From an uncultured Saprospiraceae bacterium (lineage in GTDB: Bacteria; Bacteroidota; Bacteroidia; Chitinophagales; Saprospiraceae): a DNA stretch of 64,000 nt. Location of the stretch: NCBI GenBank assembly GCA_938041445.1, contig CALISO010000018.1:1-64000 (forward strand), read 5' to 3'. Positions 1-8,964 of this stretch are shown piece after piece. Position 1 is the stretch's first letter, and the number at the start of each line of letters is the position of its first letter. The position numbers and the translations under genes were made by a program. The notes beneath the pieces are model-generated. The model did no database searches and was not told where the DNA came from. It was given only the letters and a program-made list of their open reading frames with translations.

Positions 1-491
1 ACCAACTCAGATTTATCCAGAATGCAAGTGGAGCAGTACCAGGCCCACAAGATTGCTTCTTGACGATTAGAGGAATCAAGACCTTACACTTAAGAGTTGA
101 CCGTGCCTGTGAGAATGCCGCCTACATCGCTGAAAAACTCAGAAGCATCGACAAGATCGCCAATGTATACTACCCTGGCTTCGAAGATCACCCAGGTCAT
201 CAAATCGCAAAAGCTCAGATGAGAGGCTTCGGTGGTATGATCTCATTTGACTTGAAAGATGATACTCAAGCTGCAGCTAATGCAATAATGGAAAATACAC
301 ACCTATTTTCACTAGCAGAATCACTCGGTGGTGTAGAAAGCTTGATCGGACATCCAGCGTCAATGACTCACGCTTCTATCCCAAAATCAGAAAGAGAAAA
401 GATTGGACTCACAGAGTCACTAATCAGACTTTCTGTAGGTGTGGAGAATGCTGAAGACCTTTGGGAAGATCTTGAGAAAGCGATTGGGTAA
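1..491 (+). CDS. Cys/Met-metabolism PLP-dependent enzyme (cystathionine gamma-synthase / methionine gamma-lyase type), C-terminal part
   Basis: The reading frame is open from the left edge (first full codon at base 3), so only about the last 162 codons are present; family members are about 380-400 residues. Visible text matches the C-terminal half of this fold: RGIKTLHLR after the active-site region, a glycine-rich FGGMISFDL strand, SLGGVESLI and the HPASMTHASIP substrate/PLP-phosphate loop, ending in RLSVGVEN. The catalytic lysine lies upstream of the window. These cytoplasmic enzymes carry out trans-sulfuration or gamma-elimination on homoserine or methionine derivatives. I cannot separate gamma-synthase from gamma-lyase on this fragment. 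The TTG at 60 is internal and is not the start. Confidence 0.9.
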   Translation, partial: QLRFIQNASGAVPGPQDCFLTIRGIKTLHLRVDRACENAAYIAEKLRSIDKIANVYYPGFEDHPGHQIAKAQMRGFGGMISFDLKDDTQAAANAIMENTHLFSLAESLGGVESLIGHPASMTHASIPKSEREKIGLTESLIRLSVGVENAEDLWEDLEKAIG

Positions 492-500
492 CCCCAGTTA

Positions 501-1085
501 CTAAAAGAAAAACCCAACATTAAACAACCAATAATGGTAGCTACTACCACTCACCATATTATAGGCGTTGACAAATCCTCTATGATACTCTAAGTCGACT
601 CTAGCAGGTCCTACACTCACCCCGAGCCCACCAATACCACTTGCTGTTGCACTATTGAGTGGAGTATTACTTGTGAAGTCTCTTGCCTCTTCTGATTCTG
701 TTATTGCATCAATCGAGCCGAGGACTTTTAGTCTGACTTTGAATATATCTTTGACTCTGAAGACATTAAAACCTAGACCCACACGTGGCTTGATAATACT
801 AATACTTACCTCAGGGTCAAACAACGTAAACTCCGTACTAGGCATCAAGTCAACATTATGGTATTGTACCCCAACAACGAAATACATATCCTCACCAGCA
901 AATGAAAAGTCGCCTCCAGCGTGATATCCAGATAGTGAGGTGTTCTCAGGAGTATATTGAGCTAGGCTATTTTGCATCCCTGTCGACCCAAAGTAAACAT
1001 GAAGTCCACCCTGTCCTACGACATCATTCGTCGAAAATAGTACTCCGACTAAAAATAAAATAACACCTTTGTGCAGTTGTTTCAT
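501..1085 (-). CDS. Small outer-membrane beta-barrel-like protein, unknown function
   Basis: The 194-residue product begins with a Sec signal peptide (MKQLHKG, a hydrophobic stretch, cleavage probably after VVGQ) and continues with short amphipathic strands rich in Gly, Tyr and Phe. It ends in the aromatic tail WLFNVGFFF typical of outer-membrane barrels. The strand pattern resembles the PorT/OmpA-like small barrels that are common and mostly uncharacterised in Bacteroidota. It is transcribed away from lgt and converges on the PLP enzyme with 9 bases between stop codons. No enzymatic motif is visible. Barrel topology is inferred from composition. Confidence 0.65.
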   Translation of the reverse strand: MKQLHKGVILFLVGVLFSTNDVVGQGGLHVYFGSTGMQNSLAQYTPENTSLSGYHAGGDFSFAGEDMYFVVGVQYHNVDLMPSTEFTLFDPEVSISIIKPRVGLGFNVFRVKDIFKVRLKVLGSIDAITESEEARDFTSNTPLNSATASGIGGLGVSVGPARVDLEYHRGFVNAYNMVSGSSYHYWLFNVGFFF

Positions 1086-1104
1086 CGAATTAAATTTTGT
1101 AAAC

Positions 1105-1112
1105 TAATTTTG
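1105..1112 (+). promoter_or_regulatory. Putative -7 promoter box for lgt
   Basis: TAATTTTG fits the Bacteroidota -7 consensus TAnnTTTG and lies 31 bases before the lgt ATG. No convincing -33 TTTG is seen at the usual distance. Confidence 0.35.
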
Positions 1113-1143
1113 AAAATAACACTTAGACCAACAATATACCTAT

Positions 1144-2331
1144 ATGTATCCAGACCTATCCTACTTCTTTCATGATCTACTAGGAACAAATGTAGATAAC
1201 TGGACTTCCATTTTCAAGACCTTTGGATTGTTCCTAGCATTAACGTTTTTAGTCTCTGCTTTTATTCTATCCAAGGAGATTAATCGTATGGAGCTCCTAG
1301 GGTTAGTCGGGAAGCTAAAGTCCAAAAACACAACAAATAACGCTGCAAATCCCCAAAAAGCTATGCTCAAGGATTTAATCCTCAATAGTCTTATTGCTGG
1401 ATTTATCGCCTATAAGGTGCCTTACATTATGGACAACTTTACGGCATTCAAGCAGAATCCTGCTGGATTACTATTTGCTAGTGGAGGTAATATTCTTATA
1501 GGAATACTAGCAGCAGCAGCTGTTGCAGGATTAGTCTATTACTCATATAAAGGGGATAATTCGAAGCAAACGCTTGTCAAAGAATGGCCCCATCAGAAAG
1601 TTGGTGACATTATTATCATTGCTGCCGTGACAGGTATCATCGGATCTAGAATCTTTTCCTTACTTGAGAACTGGCAAACCTTTATTGCTGATCCACTAGG
1701 GCAATTATTCTCTGGTAGTGGACTCACCATCTATGGGGGAATAATTTTCGCAGGATTGACACTTGTTTGGTACTCCAAGCGTATCGGATTGCCAACACAA
1801 CACCTCGCTGATGCTGCAGCACCATGTCTAGCACTTGGCTATGGTATCGGACGGATGGGCTGTCAATTTAGTGGAGACGGTGACTGGGGAATCAACAACC
1901 CAAACCCAAGTCCAGATTGGTGGTTCTTACCTGATTGGGCCTGGTCATATAGCTATCCTCGCAACGTACTCAGAGAAGGTGTGCCTATCGAGGACTGCGT
2001 CGGTATCTATTGCAATGAATTATCACCACTGGTCTATCCTACTCCAGTATATGAAATCTGTATCGCCGTTGTTACTTTTGCAATATTGTGGTCACTCAGA
2101 ACAAGAATGCCTAGAGGAGGAATGCTATTTTTCATCTATTTATTTATGACAGGTCTAGCAAGATTCTTTGTTGAAGGAATCAGAGTCAATGATCGTTATG
2201 ACCTACTAGGGCTTGGGTGGTCTCTCTCCCAATGGATTGCAGTACTCTTTATGTTGGGTGGAATTGCTGGATACTTTATGATGCGTAAGAATGGTAAATT
2301 ACTAAGAAGTACTCAAGTAAGCGCAAGCTAA
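1144..2331 (+). CDS. lgt: Prolipoprotein diacylglyceryl transferase
   Basis: Lgt transfers diacylglycerol from phosphatidylglycerol to the lipobox cysteine of prolipoproteins in the inner membrane, the first step of lipoprotein maturation. The 395-residue product has several hydrophobic helices. The Lgt signature region is at about residues 233-250 (YGIGRMGCQFSGDGDWG), where the family normally reads GRxGNFxNxE. GLTIYGGI precedes it and FFVEGIRVNDR follows near residue 345. It is about 100 residues longer than the E. coli enzyme, with an N-terminal membrane extension and an insertion (about residues 255-285) of the kind seen in other Bacteroidota Lgt proteins. RecQ begins only a few bases downstream, so the two are probably co-transcribed. 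LspA, which acts next in the pathway, is encoded at 30.3 kb. Confidence 0.93.
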   Translation: MYPDLSYFFHDLLGTNVDNWTSIFKTFGLFLALTFLVSAFILSKEINRMELLGLVGKLKSKNTTNNAANPQKAMLKDLILNSLIAGFIAYKVPYIMDNFTAFKQNPAGLLFASGGNILIGILAAAAVAGLVYYSYKGDNSKQTLVKEWPHQKVGDIIIIAAVTGIIGSRIFSLLENWQTFIADPLGQLFSGSGLTIYGGIIFAGLTLVWYSKRIGLPTQHLADAAAPCLALGYGIGRMGCQFSGDGDWGINNPNPSPDWWFLPDWAWSYSYPRNVLREGVPIEDCVGIYCNELSPLVYPTPVYEICIAVVTFAILWSLRTRMPRGGMLFFIYLFMTGLARFFVEGIRVNDRYDLLGLGWSLSQWIAVLFMLGGIAGYFMMRKNGKLLRSTQVSAS

Positions 2332-2343
2332 TAACAGACTCAG

Positions 2344-4149
2344 ATTATTGCCAAGATACACGACATACTAAAAGATACCTTTGGCTACAGCCAATTCAGA
2401 TCGCCACAAGAAGACATTATCAATTCTGTCCTCACTGGTAATGATACACTCGTCATTATGCCTACAGGTGGTGGTAAGTCGATCTGTTATCAGGTGCCAG
2501 CACTTGCTAGCGAAGGGCTCACAATTGTAGTCTCTCCATTGATTGCTTTGATGAACGACCAAGTCTCAGCCATGCACCAACTAGGTGTGGCTGCAGCGGC
2601 AGTTCACAGTAATATACCTGGAGGAGAACTCAATGCGATCTACGAAGCGATAGAATCAGAGAGTCTCTCTCTACTATACGTTTCACCAGAACGGATAATG
2701 ACAGAACGATTTCTAGATTATTTGACGAGCAATGTCACAGTCTCTCTAATAGCGATCGATGAAGCTCACTGTGTATCAGTATGGGGAAATGACTTTAGAC
2801 CGGAATATGTTGCTCTTGGCAAATTAAAAGATTACTTCCCTAACGTGCCTACGATTGCATTGACTGCAACTGCAGATACTGCAACTCAAGCTGACATCGT
2901 AAAGCAACTGCGTCTTAGTAATGCTAAAGAGTTTCTGAGTAGTTTCGAACGACACAACATCACTACGAATACTGCTCCAGGGCAAAAAAGAATGCAACAA
3001 ATCCTCAAATTTGTCAAAGAACGAAAAGGAAAATCGGGTATCATCTATTGTCTCAGCAGAAAAAGTACTGAAACCGTCGCAAGCAATCTAGCAGCTAAAG
3101 GCTACAAGGCTCTTGCTTACCATGCAAGGATTCCGGGTGACGAACGAGCAGACATACAAGATAGATTTCAAAACGATGAAGTAGATATCATTTGCGCAAC
3201 TATCGCATTTGGGATGGGGATAGACAAACCAAATATCAGATACGTCATTCACTATAACTTACCCAAAAATATTGAAGGGTACTACCAAGAGATTGGTCGG
3301 GCAGGCAGAGATGGTCAACCATCAGAAGCACTACTGTTCTATAGCTGGGCAGATAAGACCAATTTGCAAAAGTTCATTGACGATAGTCCTGCTACAGAAT
3401 CATTCAAAGAAATCCAAACAGTCAAACTTGACCGAATGTGGCAGTTTGCTTCATCAGATAATTGCCGAACGAATACGATTCTCAATTACTTTGGTGAATA
3501 TCGAAGTGATCAGTGTGGTCATTGTGACAATTGCATCTCTCCACCTCCCAAACTCGATGGCACACAATATGCGCAGATGGCCCTATCTGCGATCATTAGA
3601 GGAGGGCAAGGAATGGGTCTTGGGCTACTAGTAGACGTGCTACGAGGCTCTTATCGTCAAGAAATAAAGAATCTTGGTCTAGATAAGATCAAGACTTTTG
3701 GGGTGGGAAGAGAGATTCCATATCTTGACTGGAGCCATTACATTACACAATTCATCAACCAAGGCATCATACAACTTGATGTTACTGACTACTCAAGGTT
3801 AAAAACCACGCCATTGTCAGAAGCAATACTGACTGGAAACCAAACTGTGGAAATCACAGAATTCAAAAAACAGGTGTCTACACAACCGATCAAAATCGCT
3901 AAACCCCTACTTAACCATATTGACATAGACCGAGACCTTCTCAAGTCACTCAAAGAATGGAGGACAGATCAAGCCAAAGAAATGCGAGTACCACCATATC
4001 GTATTTTTTCCAATAAGACACTTGACTATCTAGCAGCAGAACGACCTATGAACAGATCAGACTTGTTGGATATTGATGGAATTGGAAATAAAAAATTGGA
4101 GATGTTTGGTGACCAATTAATTGAGATTATAGAAAGCTTTGTAGAATAA
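2344..4149 (+). CDS. recQ: ATP-dependent DNA helicase RecQ, start codon non-canonical
   Basis: RecQ is a 3'-5' DNA helicase acting in recombination and fork repair. The order is helicase core (Walker A GGGKS at residues 42-46, DEAH at 139-142, SVWGNDFRPE), helicase C domain with GRAGRDG, zinc-binding cysteines in CRTNTILNYFGE...CGHCDNC, RQC, and a C-terminal HRDC domain. The first in-frame ATG (2458) lies inside motif I, but the conserved N-terminal helix and FGYxxFRxxQ motif are encoded just upstream, from about 2350. Between the in-frame stop at 2332 and 2458 there is no ATG, GTG or TTG. ATT codons at 2344 and 2347 sit exactly where family members start. I place the start at 2344, giving 601 residues against about 610 in E. 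coli. Identity is certain; the start is inferred. Confidence 0.9.
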   Translation: MIAKIHDILKDTFGYSQFRSPQEDIINSVLTGNDTLVIMPTGGGKSICYQVPALASEGLTIVVSPLIALMNDQVSAMHQLGVAAAAVHSNIPGGELNAIYEAIESESLSLLYVSPERIMTERFLDYLTSNVTVSLIAIDEAHCVSVWGNDFRPEYVALGKLKDYFPNVPTIALTATADTATQADIVKQLRLSNAKEFLSSFERHNITTNTAPGQKRMQQILKFVKERKGKSGIIYCLSRKSTETVASNLAAKGYKALAYHARIPGDERADIQDRFQNDEVDIICATIAFGMGIDKPNIRYVIHYNLPKNIEGYYQEIGRAGRDGQPSEALLFYSWADKTNLQKFIDDSPATESFKEIQTVKLDRMWQFASSDNCRTNTILNYFGEYRSDQCGHCDNCISPPPKLDGTQYAQMALSAIIRGGQGMGLGLLVDVLRGSYRQEIKNLGLDKIKTFGVGREIPYLDWSHYITQFINQGIIQLDVTDYSRLKTTPLSEAILTGNQTVEITEFKKQVSTQPIKIAKPLLNHIDIDRDLLKSLKEWRTDQAKEMRVPPYRIFSNKTLDYLAAERPMNRSDLLDIDGIGNKKLEMFGDQLIEIIESFVE

Positions 4150-4165
4150 TTCTACCTTATATTTG
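4138..4165 (+). promoter_or_regulatory. Putative promoter with internal palindrome, upstream of the porin gene
   Basis: TTTG at 4138-4141 and TATATTTG at 4158-4165 match the Bacteroidota -33 and -7 elements with a 16-base spacer (slightly short). The spacer holds a perfect inverted repeat, GTAGAAT-A-ATTCTAC, at 4141-4155 that also includes the recQ stop codon. The box lies 33 bases before the porin ATG. Operator function is inference. Confidence 0.4.
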
Positions 4166-4198
4166 GGTCCATTTTTGTTTAAACAAATTGGCTGATAA

Positions 4199-5371
4199 AT
4201 GAATCCCTCACCTGTTGGACTTATCCAAACACACTTCATATCAAGGCTAACTTTTTGTACTCTTGTTCTCCTCACATCTATTGTTGCTAATGCACAGCTA
4301 GATTCAATTCTATCTAAAACAAATTTTGAATTAGACTATAGGTTTAGAGCAGAGCAAGACTGGGATTCTCAACGACCAGATGGAACCCTACGAGATAACA
4401 GGTCACGACTTAGGTACAGATTGAGAGCAGGAGTCACTTATGAGAACAAGTACTATTCATTCGGCACAAGAATAAGAACTGGAGATCCAAATAAACAGCA
4501 AGATCCACAACTCACTCTTGGTAAAGGATTACAAGAATTCGGAACTCTACCCATTGGATTTGAAAAGGCCTTCTTTCAATTCAAAAAAAACAACTTCAGA
4601 TTTTGGCTAGGTAAGAACACTTACCCATTCGAAAAAAATAATGAATTATTTTGGAGTGACAACGTCTTTCCAGAGGGTATCGCAGTAGAAAAAACGTTTT
4701 CTTTTGAATCAACTCAAGTCAGTAAATTTAAGATTACTGCTGGACATTTTATTCTAAACTCTAATAACTCATCATTTTCCGATGACGCATACTTTCAAGG
4801 ATTACAGACGTCAATTGTAATGCTCAATGACAGAGTGAAAGTATACCCTTCGATATATCTATTCAGGAATATTCCTAACATCCCAGATGGTGCTAACACC
4901 CTTGAAATAGACTACTCAATCATACATCTTGGTTCAGCATTGAGCATTCTCAAAAAACAAAACTTAAAATTCAAAATAGACTACTATCTGAACTTTGAAA
5001 ATTACTCCGACAACAATGATATCAATTCAGAATTAGCAGATCAGAAAACTGGATTCACGATAGGCTTGAGATATGGCACTTTAAAAGAAAAGAATGATTG
5101 GTTTGTTGAAGCCACTTATGCCAACTTACAGAAATATTCGATCTTAGATTATATGGCTCAAAACGATTGGGCAAGGTGGGACTATTCAGCATTCAATTCT
5201 CCAGATGGCCGACTGAGTAATTTTCAAGGAATAGAGTTGGTAGCTGCATATGCCATTACCAAAAAGATCAATCTAGTCACCAAATACTATCTGGTAGAGC
5301 AATTAATTCCACTTGGCATATCAAATGAAACTGGTCAAAGAATAAGATTTGATATCAATATAAAAATCTAA
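4199..5371 (+). CDS. Putative outer-membrane porin
   Basis: The 390-residue product has a signal peptide (hydrophobic core FCTLVLLTSIVANA, then Q) and a beta-rich body with alternating polar and aromatic residues. The opening FELDYRFRAEQDW and the RSRLRYRLRAGV/GTRIRTGD strands resemble the putative porin families of Bacteroidota, which also carry a conserved FRFWLGKNTYPF-like strand. It ends with the strand RIRFDINIKI. The likely role is passive outer-membrane diffusion, substrate unknown. It follows recQ by 49 bases but has its own promoter-like box and palindrome, so it may be controlled separately. Function is inferred from composition and family resemblance. Confidence 0.65.
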   Translation: MNPSPVGLIQTHFISRLTFCTLVLLTSIVANAQLDSILSKTNFELDYRFRAEQDWDSQRPDGTLRDNRSRLRYRLRAGVTYENKYYSFGTRIRTGDPNKQQDPQLTLGKGLQEFGTLPIGFEKAFFQFKKNNFRFWLGKNTYPFEKNNELFWSDNVFPEGIAVEKTFSFESTQVSKFKITAGHFILNSNNSSFSDDAYFQGLQTSIVMLNDRVKVYPSIYLFRNIPNIPDGANTLEIDYSIIHLGSALSILKKQNLKFKIDYYLNFENYSDNNDINSELADQKTGFTIGLRYGTLKEKNDWFVEATYANLQKYSILDYMAQNDWARWDYSAFNSPDGRLSNFQGIELVAAYAITKKINLVTKYYLVEQLIPLGISNETGQRIRFDINIKI

Positions 5372-5508
5372 ACTTGAAAGACTTCAATATATCAAGATCA
5401 AAACTCTAGATTACAAACGTTGCAGGGTCATTACCAGTCAAATTAGGCCTGAAGCTTCCATATCATAGATCTTTACTAAACGCTTACTTTCAAAGACTTT
5501 CTATTTTG

Positions 5509-5516
5509 TACATTTG
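5509..5516 (+). promoter_or_regulatory. Putative -7 box upstream of the FG-GAP lipoprotein
   Basis: TACATTTG fits TAnnTTTG and lies in the 220-base gap after the porin gene, 76 bases before the next ATG. No clear -33 element and no other feature was seen in this gap. Confidence 0.25.
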
Positions 5517-5591
5517 AAGTAACTTGAGTTGATAGTTTCTTCTCAATTAACGCTATTGTAAAAAGATCATCATCCCAAATATCTGAAGATA

Positions 5592-8500
5592 ATGCACCTT
5601 AGTAATTTCAAGATTCTTGCTCTCATCCTATTATCATGCTTGTTATTAATATCATGCGGTGGAGAACAGACAAATATTAGTACTGACCTTGATCAAATCC
5701 AAGCAGAACCGATTGATCTAGAAGGCTTTGAAATTATATCCTCTGACTATTCTGGAGTCAAATTTCAAAACATATTTGATGATCAAAAAATGAAATACTT
5801 TGTCAATTATGTCAATGTGTTTAATGGTGGTGGTGTTGCACTTGGAGATATCAACAATGATGGGCTGATCGATATTTATCTGACAGGTAATATTGTAGGT
5901 AACAAGCTGTATTTAAACAAAGGCAATCTAAAATTTGAAGACATAACTGCAACTGCTGGGGTAGCTTGTGCATCTAAGTGGAGCACTGGGGCTACGTTCG
6001 CAGATGTGAACAATGATGGCCTGCTTGATATCTATGTTTGTCATTCTTATGATGACGTCTACTCGACCAAAAGAGCAAATTCACTCTTTATCAATAAGGG
6101 TGAAAATCAATTCACCGAAAGTGCTGCACAGTATGGATTAGATGATATTGGATACTCAATCCAAGCTTCATTTCTTGACTACGATCAAGATGGAAACTTA
6201 GATCTATTCATTGGTAATACTCCGCGATACATTACAGGAGATTTTTTATTCAATGACAAGAGCAATCTAGCAAGTAATTTTAAAAATCCAACAAATTTTC
6301 TTTGGAGCGATAAGTTGTATAAGAACAATGGCGATGGGAAATTTACAGATGTTACACGTGAGGCAGGCATCATGAACTATGGATATATGCTTGGAGTGAG
6401 TGTTGGGGATTATAACAGTGACGGATGGGATGACATCTTTGTAGCTGTAGATCATGGCACTCCTGACTATCTATACATTAACAATGGAGATGGTACATTT
6501 AAAAATGAAGTCTACAATTCATTCAAGCATATATCTCTATCAAGTATGGGTACGGATGCAGCTGACTTGAACAATGACTCTAAGTTGGATATCGTCTCAC
6601 TAGATATGTTATCATTTGACAACCTAAGTGAAAAGACTCAAATGGCTCCAATGAATCCTAAAAGCTTCAACGAGGGTGTAAAGCAAGGGAAACATTATCA
6701 ATACATGCGTAATATGCTACACCTCAATCAAGGTGATGCCAAGTTTACAGAAGTTGGCCAGATGGCAGGAATTCACAAATCAGATTGGTCTTGGTCAGTA
6801 CTAGCGGCAGATTTTAGTAATGATGGCCATAAAGATTTGTTTATCACTAATGGTTTTTACAAAACTGTAATGGATAAAGATCTATGGAGCTACTTCAATA
6901 AATTATTGAGCAAGGTTGATAAAGCCAAACATAAAGAATACGCTAAAGAGTATGAAAAACGCATGCGTCCCCAACCAAACAAAAATGTATTATTTCAAAA
7001 TATGGGTAACTATACATTTAGAAATGTTGCCGCAGAGGCAGGATGCGATGAAGACGGATTTTCATCCGGTGCAGCCTATGCTGACTTAGACAATGATGGT
7101 GACCTTGACCTAGTTGTGAACAATATCGATCGCGAAGCCACTATTCTTAAGAACAAACAAAGGGAATCTGGAAAAGGAAATTATATTCAACTAGATTTAA
7201 AATACAAAAACAACATACCGAATGCTGGCACTAAAGTAGAATTGTCAACCTGCAGCCACAAACAGTATTATGAAATAACTTATAGCAGAGGCTATCAGTC
7301 TTCTTATACTGGTCCTATAAATGTTGGGGTTGGAGAGTGTAATTCATTAGACTATATACAAATCACTTGGCCAGATGGTTTAACTCAAACTTTATCTGAT
7401 ATCAATATTAATCAGAGTACCGTGATTAACTATGCACCAAATAAAAATCAAATCGCAAGTGCCAATAGTCTGAATATTTTAAAAGAAGATGATTCCAAAA
7501 TTTACCCTACGTTTCTACAAAAGGAAAATCAATTTGATGATTATCTAGAACAGGTATTACTTCCACATAAGATGTCACAATTTGGACCATTTATTTCTAA
7601 GGGAGATGTGAACGGAGACGGCTTTGAAGATTTTTATATTGGTGGACCTGCCACTCAAGCAGGAGCACTTTACATTTATGATAAAGTTTCTAGTGGGTAT
7701 AAGAAGCAAGGCAACTATTTTGACATACATAAGCAGTATGAAGATATGGGCAGCGTTTTCTTTGACTTAGATAATGATGGAGATTTAGATCTGTATGTAG
7801 TATCTGGAGGTAATGAACTAGAAGCAGGCTCGCAATTTTACCTAGACAGAGTGTATACCAATGATGGTGCAGGTGTGTTTTCTTATATGCAAAATGCAGC
7901 ACCTCTAAATTTTTCAAGCGGGAGCTGCGTTACTGCTAGTGATTTTGACAAAGACGGATTTGTTGATCTATTTGTAGGGACAAGACATACTCCTCACAAG
8001 TATCCATTCAGTAATTCAAGTATTATTCTCAAAAATCAAAATGGAAAACTTGAGCAGTTCCAAACTATTTTCTCTGAATCTGAAGAAGATATGGGTATGG
8101 TTACTGACGCATGTTTTGTAGATATCAACAATGATAGTAAGGAGGACTTAATTGTTGTTGGCGAGTGGATGCCGATTAGTATTTTTATCAATGAAGATGG
8201 AAGCTTTACTAACAAAACTGATGAGTATGACTTGTCTCACACCTCAGGTTGGTGGAATTGTATAGAAAAAGCAGATATCGATGGAGACAATGATATGGAC
8301 TTTGTCTTAGGTAACTTGGGATTAAATTATAAGTACCAAGCAACTGAAGCAAAACCCTTTCATGTCTATGCAGGAGACTTTGATGAAAATGGAAGCAGTG
8401 ATATCGTTTTAGGTCAATACTACCTGGATGATCTCTTTCCTGTAAGAGGAAGACAATGTTCGTCAGAGCAGATGCCAAGTGTTGCAGAGAAGTTTCCAAC

Positions 8501-8954
8501 TTACACGGCTTTTGGAGAAGCCAATTTGAAGACAGTTTACGGAGAATACTTAGACGATGCCTATCACCTCCAAGTATCAGATTTCAAGAGTTCACTATTA
8601 ATCAATAATAACGGTTCTTTTTCACTTAAGGCGTTACCGCAAGAAGCACAATTTTCCCCTATTAACTCTGTCGCTTTAAAAGATTTAAATGGTGATGAAT
8701 TGTTGGATATTATAGCTGGAGGAAACTTGTATGCTTCAGAAGTTGAAACAGGTAGAGCCGACGCTGGTGTAGGAGTTGTATTAATGCAGGACCAAGAAGG
8801 AAATTTCAAAAGTATTCCTCCAGAACAAAGTGGCTTATTCATTGACAAGGATGTCAAAAACTTAACCCTCATCAACGGGAATGGTCTACTTGTAGGTAAT
8901 AATAATCACAAACTTCAGTATTACATATTGGAACAAGAAAATTTGCAAGAGTAA
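5592..8954 (+). CDS. FG-GAP/VCBS repeat and ASPIC/UnbV domain lipoprotein (CRTAC1-like)
   Basis: The 1120-residue product begins with a lipoprotein signal ending in LLLISC (lipid Cys about 22). The body carries at least fourteen calcium-binding D-x-[ND]-x-[DNS]-G/S-x-x-D repeats (for example DINNDGLIDIY, DVNNDGLLDIY, DLDNDGDLDL) forming two beta-propeller-like blocks. They are separated by an ASPIC/UnbV domain at about residues 528-612 (IQLDLKYKNN ... ITWPDG). Such proteins are common in Bacteroidota and are often encoded beside SusC/SusD pairs; here no SusCD is adjacent. The likely location is the outer membrane or cell surface, with a binding or adhesive role. No catalytic residues are recognisable. 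The gene converges on prfC with 10 bases between stop codons. Confidence 0.85.
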   Translation: MHLSNFKILALILLSCLLLISCGGEQTNISTDLDQIQAEPIDLEGFEIISSDYSGVKFQNIFDDQKMKYFVNYVNVFNGGGVALGDINNDGLIDIYLTGNIVGNKLYLNKGNLKFEDITATAGVACASKWSTGATFADVNNDGLLDIYVCHSYDDVYSTKRANSLFINKGENQFTESAAQYGLDDIGYSIQASFLDYDQDGNLDLFIGNTPRYITGDFLFNDKSNLASNFKNPTNFLWSDKLYKNNGDGKFTDVTREAGIMNYGYMLGVSVGDYNSDGWDDIFVAVDHGTPDYLYINNGDGTFKNEVYNSFKHISLSSMGTDAADLNNDSKLDIVSLDMLSFDNLSEKTQMAPMNPKSFNEGVKQGKHYQYMRNMLHLNQGDAKFTEVGQMAGIHKSDWSWSVLAADFSNDGHKDLFITNGFYKTVMDKDLWSYFNKLLSKVDKAKHKEYAKEYEKRMRPQPNKNVLFQNMGNYTFRNVAAEAGCDEDGFSSGAAYADLDNDGDLDLVVNNIDREATILKNKQRESGKGNYIQLDLKYKNNIPNAGTKVELSTCSHKQYYEITYSRGYQSSYTGPINVGVGECNSLDYIQITWPDGLTQTLSDININQSTVINYAPNKNQIASANSLNILKEDDSKIYPTFLQKENQFDDYLEQVLLPHKMSQFGPFISKGDVNGDGFEDFYIGGPATQAGALYIYDKVSSGYKKQGNYFDIHKQYEDMGSVFFDLDNDGDLDLYVVSGGNELEAGSQFYLDRVYTNDGAGVFSYMQNAAPLNFSSGSCVTASDFDKDGFVDLFVGTRHTPHKYPFSNSSIILKNQNGKLEQFQTIFSESEEDMGMVTDACFVDINNDSKEDLIVVGEWMPISIFINEDGSFTNKTDEYDLSHTSGWWNCIEKADIDGDNDMDFVLGNLGLNYKYQATEAKPFHVYAGDFDENGSSDIVLGQYYLDDLFPVRGRQCSSEQMPSVAEKFPTYTAFGEANLKTVYGEYLDDAYHLQVSDFKSSLLINNNGSFSLKALPQEAQFSPINSVALKDLNGDELLDIIAGGNLYASEVETGRADAGVGVVLMQDQEGNFKSIPPEQSGLFIDKDVKNLTLINGNGLLVGNNNHKLQYYILEQENLQE

Positions 8955-8964
8955 GTCAAGAAGA

